Shown here in pieces: positions 7,301 through 10,220 of a stretch of 10,220 nt of DNA (positions are counted from its first letter, which is position 1; every line of letters starts with the position of its first letter). This DNA is from Avimuribaculum sp964395975 (GTDB lineage: Bacteria > Bacteroidota > Bacteroidia > Bacteroidales > Muribaculaceae): assembly GCA_964395975.1 (NCBI GenBank), contig CAYNBZ010000070.1:1-10220 (forward strand). Reading direction: 5' to 3'. The translations under genes were made by a program, and so were the position numbers. The notes under the pieces are model-generated. The model made no database searches and was not told the DNA's origin. It worked only from the letters and a program-made list of their open reading frames with translations.

Positions 7301-9752
7301 CTTCCGCTACTCGTGCAATTAGATTTGCCTGCATCATTCCTGATGCTTGTTCTGTAACAGGCAATGTGTAGTCACGAGAATATCCGCCAGCCGAATCAAG
7401 TTTACAAGAGAACACTTCGTGTTTTGAATTTGAAGAGGGATACAGCGGATTTCTGAACAGATATTCACTATATTGTTCAAAAGGCCGCGGATTATCGTAG
7501 AGAGACATCTCTACATTTGCTTTCAAACCGGCAGCCACCGGTCCGGTCAGCCAATGAGCCTCAATACCAATCTTTGAAGGCTGTCCACTATGCAACACAT
7601 CGGGAGAAGAAATGTCTATCTTCAAACGATTCGGCTTGACGGTCTCAACCCTTACAGCGTGGCGGAAAGTCTGACCGCCAACCTTGAAACGGGCATCCCA
7701 ACTTCCGGTAGGAGCATCTTCGGCAGTGGTAATATGGAAAGCGTAGATGCCATCCACACTCTTTGTGAGCGTCTGTCGGTCGTAGAGTTGCCCTTGTGGC
7801 GTGTAAAGTTCCATCGTAACAGGGTGATTCTTTGGCAGGGCTTTCTGCTTATCCTCAACCATAAGCGTCAAATATATATCATCCCCGGGACGCCATACGC
7901 CACGCTCACCATACACAAACCCTTTTACACCTTGCGGAATCTTTTTACCTCCTACATTGAAACGGCTCGTTGAGAGTTCATGACCGTTATTAATCTTCAA
8001 GTAGGTTGTCGATACTCCATTCGATGCAGTAACGACAAAAGGGTTTCCATCTACCTCAAAATCGGCAAAGCCTTGTTCGTTTGTGTAAGCAGAGCCTATC
8101 TCGCGCATTTGATAGTTATATGCAGTTACACGGATACCACTCATGGCACTTGCGGTCATCAGATTTGAAACAGTACACCACAATTTATAGGTATCTGCAC
8201 GCTTTACTATCAGTCCTATGTTTGATGCAACAAGGTTGTATTCCGGCATACGTGTAGTTGTCATGTAGTAACTGTCTTTTGAAGGGTCATCGCGTTCACT
8301 CCAATTGAAATCATTCCAATCATAATCTGCCGCCGAACGGTAAATATTAACATATGGCTTATCCCACACATCTCTGTCAGCAGTTGTAACACCGGAAATC
8401 ATATCAATATCTCCAATTTCTACCTTATCATAGAGTGAATAGGCCTTGCGGAACGAGAGCCTGATATTATAGATGGCACCACGCTCCTGACGGAAGAGGT
8501 TTTTCAAGTCTATTGAAAAATTCTGCCATTGGTGAAGATTGAGAGTCTTGTCTTTATCAAGGCGAACAGTCTGCTTATAGATAAGTCTTCCGTATCTTCT
8601 CAAGCTGTAAATATCATCTATCTCATTTCCCTGCAAAAAGGACATTACATTGTCGGAATAAATTTTCACCACCTCTACATCCACTGCTGCCAAATTCACC
8701 GAGCGAAATGGTAATGTCAGGTTATTGCCATCGGGAAGGATTGTACCACTTATCGGTATCTCGATTGCCGGAGCAATAACCTTCTGTTTAAAATGTTGTT
8801 CAACCTCAGCTTGTAAAGTTCTGCCATCATTCGCCCTGATGAGTTCCGATACTCTCAATACAATATCGGTAAGCCCGTTTGCAGGGTAATAAACCTTAAC
8901 ATTTGTACCTCTGCACTCAACACGTATCACATCAACATCGTCAATTGAGATAAGACCATCTAACTCCTGTTCGGCTGTAAGAGGTGCCGAAAATTCCAAG
9001 TCAATGTAAGGTTGTGCTGCATCAAATTGTTCAGCAGAAAGCAACTTAAACTCCGACAATCCCGGGACAACAACCGTTCCATTTGAAGTAGAAAACCCTC
9101 CTCGTGGATTGTATTTAATATTCACTTTATAATCTTCAACCTTTCGACTGATATTTGATATTGTAAAGATGTGGCACATTTCATCATCGGTGGTCTTTAT
9201 AGTTGATTTTGCTCCTGCAACACCACAATCAATTGATGAGGCTTCGGTTGATTGTTCATTAGGAACCGAACTGAAATACACCTTACCGGTTATAATCACT
9301 TGCTCCACATTATCGGGGTCGATACTTACACGAAGATCTGCCAAACGGGACTCACGCTTCTCAACAACAAAGTCAAATGCAAAATCTTTTAAGGAATCAA
9401 TATCCGTCAAATATGACATCCGCACACGACAATTATACTGTTTACCTTGTTTTAAAGCACCTTTTTTAGGAATGAAGTCGATAAATCTTCCTCCATCAAC
9501 ATAATGTGCCTCTCCATTGACTGAGGGTGTAAATTTGAACACCTTTTCAAGGGAGCGGGAAGTGTCGATACGGGCAAGCAGATAGTCCGTCGCCTCAATA
9601 CGGATAGTTGCATCCATATCAATATGCTCCGGTGAATAGGCTGCCACCCATTTAGTGGACTCTTCAATAGTCATTGGTTCTGAAGAACCACACGCTGTAA
9701 GGCTTAAAACAGCTAAAAGTACAATCCAAGATTTTTGTAAAGCAGACTTCAT
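4302..9752 (-). CDS. Thioester-type bacterial alpha-2-macroglobulin lipoprotein
   Basis: With the ATG at 9752 the protein is 1816 residues and starts with a lipoprotein signal, MKSALQKSW then a hydrophobic stretch and the lipobox LTAC, with Cys21 as lipid anchor. A TTG 14 codons upstream would bury this signal and is rejected. The family traps proteases: cleavage of a bait segment triggers collapse and exposes a reactive thioester. In order I see N-terminal macroglobulin domains, an Ig-like segment at about 515-600, the MG2 signature GERGVWRPGDD at 615-625, the A2M_N_2 region from about DKQNYEVGE (973), AIVDEGLL near 1105, a basic candidate bait stretch at about 1153-1170, the A2M domain at about 1175-1265, the thioester CTEQ at 1381-1384 in the helical thioester domain, and a C-terminal domain with DIRDNR near 1755. 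The residue before Cys1381 is Tyr, not the usual Gly. After Cys21 the sequence is GSSEP, without the acidic cluster of Bacteroidota surface-export signals, so periplasmic placement alongside PBP1C is likely but inferred. Confidence 0.95.
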   Translation of the reverse strand: MKSALQKSWIVLLAVLSLTACGSSEPMTIEESTKWVAAYSPEHIDMDATIRIEATDYLLARIDTSRSLEKVFKFTPSVNGEAHYVDGGRFIDFIPKKGALKQGKQYNCRVRMSYLTDIDSLKDFAFDFVVEKRESRLADLRVSIDPDNVEQVIITGKVYFSSVPNEQSTEASSIDCGVAGAKSTIKTTDDEMCHIFTISNISRKVEDYKVNIKYNPRGGFSTSNGTVVVPGLSEFKLLSAEQFDAAQPYIDLEFSAPLTAEQELDGLISIDDVDVIRVECRGTNVKVYYPANGLTDIVLRVSELIRANDGRTLQAEVEQHFKQKVIAPAIEIPISGTILPDGNNLTLPFRSVNLAAVDVEVVKIYSDNVMSFLQGNEIDDIYSLRRYGRLIYKQTVRLDKDKTLNLHQWQNFSIDLKNLFRQERGAIYNIRLSFRKAYSLYDKVEIGDIDMISGVTTADRDVWDKPYVNIYRSAADYDWNDFNWSERDDPSKDSYYMTTTRMPEYNLVASNIGLIVKRADTYKLWCTVSNLMTASAMSGIRVTAYNYQMREIGSAYTNEQGFADFEVDGNPFVVTASNGVSTTYLKINNGHELSTSRFNVGGKKIPQGVKGFVYGERGVWRPGDDIYLTLMVEDKQKALPKNHPVTMELYTPQGQLYDRQTLTKSVDGIYAFHITTAEDAPTGSWDARFKVGGQTFRHAVRVETVKPNRLKIDISSPDVLHSGQPSKIGIEAHWLTGPVAAGLKANVEMSLYDNPRPFEQYSEYLFRNPLYPSSNSKHEVFSCKLDSAGGYSRDYTLPVTEQASGMMQANLIARVAEAGGDESLTSRSVRYSPYVSYVGVNLQNKEFETDCDLHFPVVTLDASGKPIERNLTYKIYQLNWGWWWEGSADDLNKYVQSTTAEVVASGKVSTKQGKGEFSFRVDYPSWGKYLVYVEDPVSKHASGGVVYIDWPDWRGHSGKSAPTAATMLSFSLDKQNYEVGEYATVYLPKSAGGCALLSIENGSKVISRQWVRTSSEKETAHRILVTKEMAPNFYVNASLLQPHAQTVNDLPIRMYGIEGAEVIDRRTILHPVIDVLDEILPQQEFTIKVREQDGKPMSYTLAIVDEGLLDITAFKTPQPWLAMNQREALGIKTWDMYEDVIGAYAGKFSSILSIGGDEALRRAAGKEKRFNPVVKYLGPFTLNKGTNTHKITLPMYVGSVRVMVVAAKDGAYGSADKTVTVRSPLMLLTTMPRQLACGDKIDMPVNLFAMEDGVKDVKVTVNVEGPLSIVGESTKQISFTQPSEKLVNFNLLCDDINSGQAKVVITATGGGQKATETIYIDVCNPLPDIVESKSLSLESNKKCRFDCADFSNGTAKLTVATMPTIDFEGAFSFVENYPHYCTEQLSSRAMYMLYARKFLGAEEQKRVEKALPSLLKTIESRQISNGGFVYWPGNNEAHDWVTSLVGEVLTEARHQGFVVSTQCYNKWIDYQNSAARRYRHSTTNAADLMQAYRLYTLVLAGEQPTAAMNKLRESKSISQQALLRLAATYSLTGRNDVAEKLFEKSKSTTAIDGSYASFWSPLRDKAMALEAWLIAGDKTTAFKLAREIANEFSATNSSTQEVAFVSVAMSRMGDIVGSGTSQIAITEGNGSQRVIGNLRGVKQFELSASQGFIEVENQGNEDVSLSLMLSRKPSANEVVKTDSKGLNINVQYTDLAGNPIAVDKLQQGQEFLAMISVKNVSGNSPSMALTYAIPSGWEIWNERLAGNDGSKSTYTDIRDNRISWYFDIEQGNSKQFTVRLRAAYAGQFVLPPTLCEDMYNPACRANTSNGKTVVIR

Positions 9753-9796
9753 TTTATACTCGTTTAATTTGTTTACACAATCGTTCAAGTACAAAT

Positions 9797-9859
9797 TTCG
9801 AAAAAAGAAATCGTACAGCCGAGCGTTTATGTCTCAACTGTACGAAATCATTTTTCGAA
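9797..9859. repeat. Imperfect 22-base inverted repeat, possible terminator or operator
   Basis: Arms at 9797-9818 and 9838-9859 match in 19 of 22 positions as reverse complements and enclose a 19-base spacer. The inner 8 bases, TCGTACAG and CTGTACGA, pair perfectly, and the outer TTCGAAAAA/TTTTTCGAA pair perfectly as well; the three mismatches lie between. Read on the minus strand, the inner stem is followed by a T-rich stretch, so it could end transcription of the NAGPA-like gene that stops at 9871. The same holds in the other direction. It also lies 45-107 bases before the A2M start and touches a weak -7-like GAAATTTG (minus strand, 9799-9792), so an operator role is possible. The large loop and AT-rich stem make it an atypical intrinsic terminator. 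Confidence 0.5.
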
Positions 9860-9870
9860 TGTATGAAATA

Positions 9871-10220
9871 CTAATTACTGTTGGAATTCATAATCTTTCT
9901 CCATACTATATAACTTGTATTCTTTGGCATTCTACGACGGTTGTCTTTCCCAAATTCGTGTATCGCACCCGTTTCATCAACCGCCCAACCATAAGCCGAT
10001 GAACCGACAAGATATACCGCCTGGTCAACTCCCAAATCCGCCAGTGCCTGTGCGAAATCGTGAAATGACTCTGTTGAACCTGTCTCAACCATGAAGATTT
10101 CACCTTGACGGTCACAAATGGCCCTACGGATTGACTTGCCTTTGGGCTCATTGTCTATAACCTCGCCATTGCTTACCAAAGGATACTGACGGAAAAAGTA
10201 TCCACCTTCTTCGGTCGCCT
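9871..10220 (-). CDS. NAGPA-like (phosphodiester glycosidase-like) protein, C-terminal part
   Basis: The frame is open from the right edge and ends with TAG at 9873-9871, giving about 116 visible residues. The sequence runs FFRQYPLVSNG, SIRRAICDRQG, then ESFHDFAQALADLGVDQAVYLVGSSAYGW, and ends NTSYIVWRK. The order of an R-R-A block, a helix of the form sFxdFaqaLxxLGv, a strand with a G-S-S turn, and a terminal P..isYivW strand resembles the C-terminal half of the NAGPA (PF09992) fold, seen in phosphodiester glycosidases that remove sugar-phosphodiester caps. In most of that family the turn reads LDGGGSS; here it is LVGSSAYG, so the acidic residue is absent and activity is doubtful. The N-terminal half and any signal peptide lie outside the window. 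It reads in the same direction as A2M and pbpC, but 117 bases and an inverted repeat separate them. The family call is from memory of patterns. The TTG near 10179 is not a credible start, since the frame and apparent homology extend past it. Confidence 0.6.
   Translation of the reverse strand, partial: ATEEGGYFFRQYPLVSNGEVIDNEPKGKSIRRAICDRQGEIFMVETGSTESFHDFAQALADLGVDQAVYLVGSSAYGWAVDETGAIHEFGKDNRRRMPKNTSYIVWRKIMNSNSN

Noticed and set aside
6885..7322. Plus-strand 145-residue frame inside the macroglobulin gene
   Set aside because: Composition is what antisense reading of the A2M gene gives; no motif, no promoter, and the minus-strand frame is clearly the real gene.
9753..9794. Longer macroglobulin start at a TTG (9794)
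   Set aside because: It would place 14 polar residues before a clean lipoprotein signal that begins at the ATG at 9752; the extension also runs into the promoter and inverted-repeat zone.
9655..10002. Plus-strand 115-residue frame spanning the A2M leader and the NAGPA-like end
   Set aside because: It crosses the inverted repeat and overlaps two minus-strand genes antisense, with no domain or leader of its own.

Overview
The window looks like chromosomal DNA of a Bacteroidota bacterium, most likely Bacteroidales. The evidence is a very long Bacteroidota-type alpha-2-macroglobulin lipoprotein, A-rich leaders without Shine-Dalgarno sites, a near-match to the Bacteroides promoter (TTTG / TAnnTTTG), and the family flavour of the proteins. 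I cannot name a genus.

Layout. Positions 1-539 (+) hold the 3' part of a class III Fic adenylyltransferase, nearly complete but cut by the window edge. Directly behind it (about 540-664) is a short reading frame that resembles a piece of a type I restriction specificity subunit (HsdS). This suggests the end of a decayed or rearranged restriction locus. A near-consensus promoter follows at 694-727, then a glycerate kinase gene (808-2004, +). This converges, across 57 bases, on a minus-strand block that fills the rest of the window. Read in its own direction, the block is the C-terminal part of a NAGPA-like (phosphodiester glycosidase-like) protein (10220-9871), a 117-base gap with a long imperfect inverted repeat (9797-9859), a thioester alpha-2-macroglobulin lipoprotein (9752-4302), and penicillin-binding protein 1C (4305-2062), which overlaps the macroglobulin gene by ATGA.

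How the genes work together. The macroglobulin/PBP1C pair is a known bacterial partnership (yfhM-pbpC in E. coli). The macroglobulin is thought to trap proteases that enter the periplasm, while PBP1C is proposed to repair peptidoglycan. The 4-base overlap points to coupled expression here. Glycerate kinase is a metabolic gene with its own transcription and no visible link to its neighbours. The Fic gene belongs to the accessory edge of the window. Its C-terminal inhibitory helix is present with a variant last residue, so it is probably a self-inhibited enzyme of the FicT type (targets GyrB/ParE in characterised members).

No tRNA, rRNA, CRISPR array, transposase or integrase is visible. The most interesting points are the Fic/HsdS-remnant junction, the variant Fic inhibitory motif, the thioester motif lacking its usual glycine, and the inverted repeat upstream of the macroglobulin gene. 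I did not find evidence of a wholly new system.
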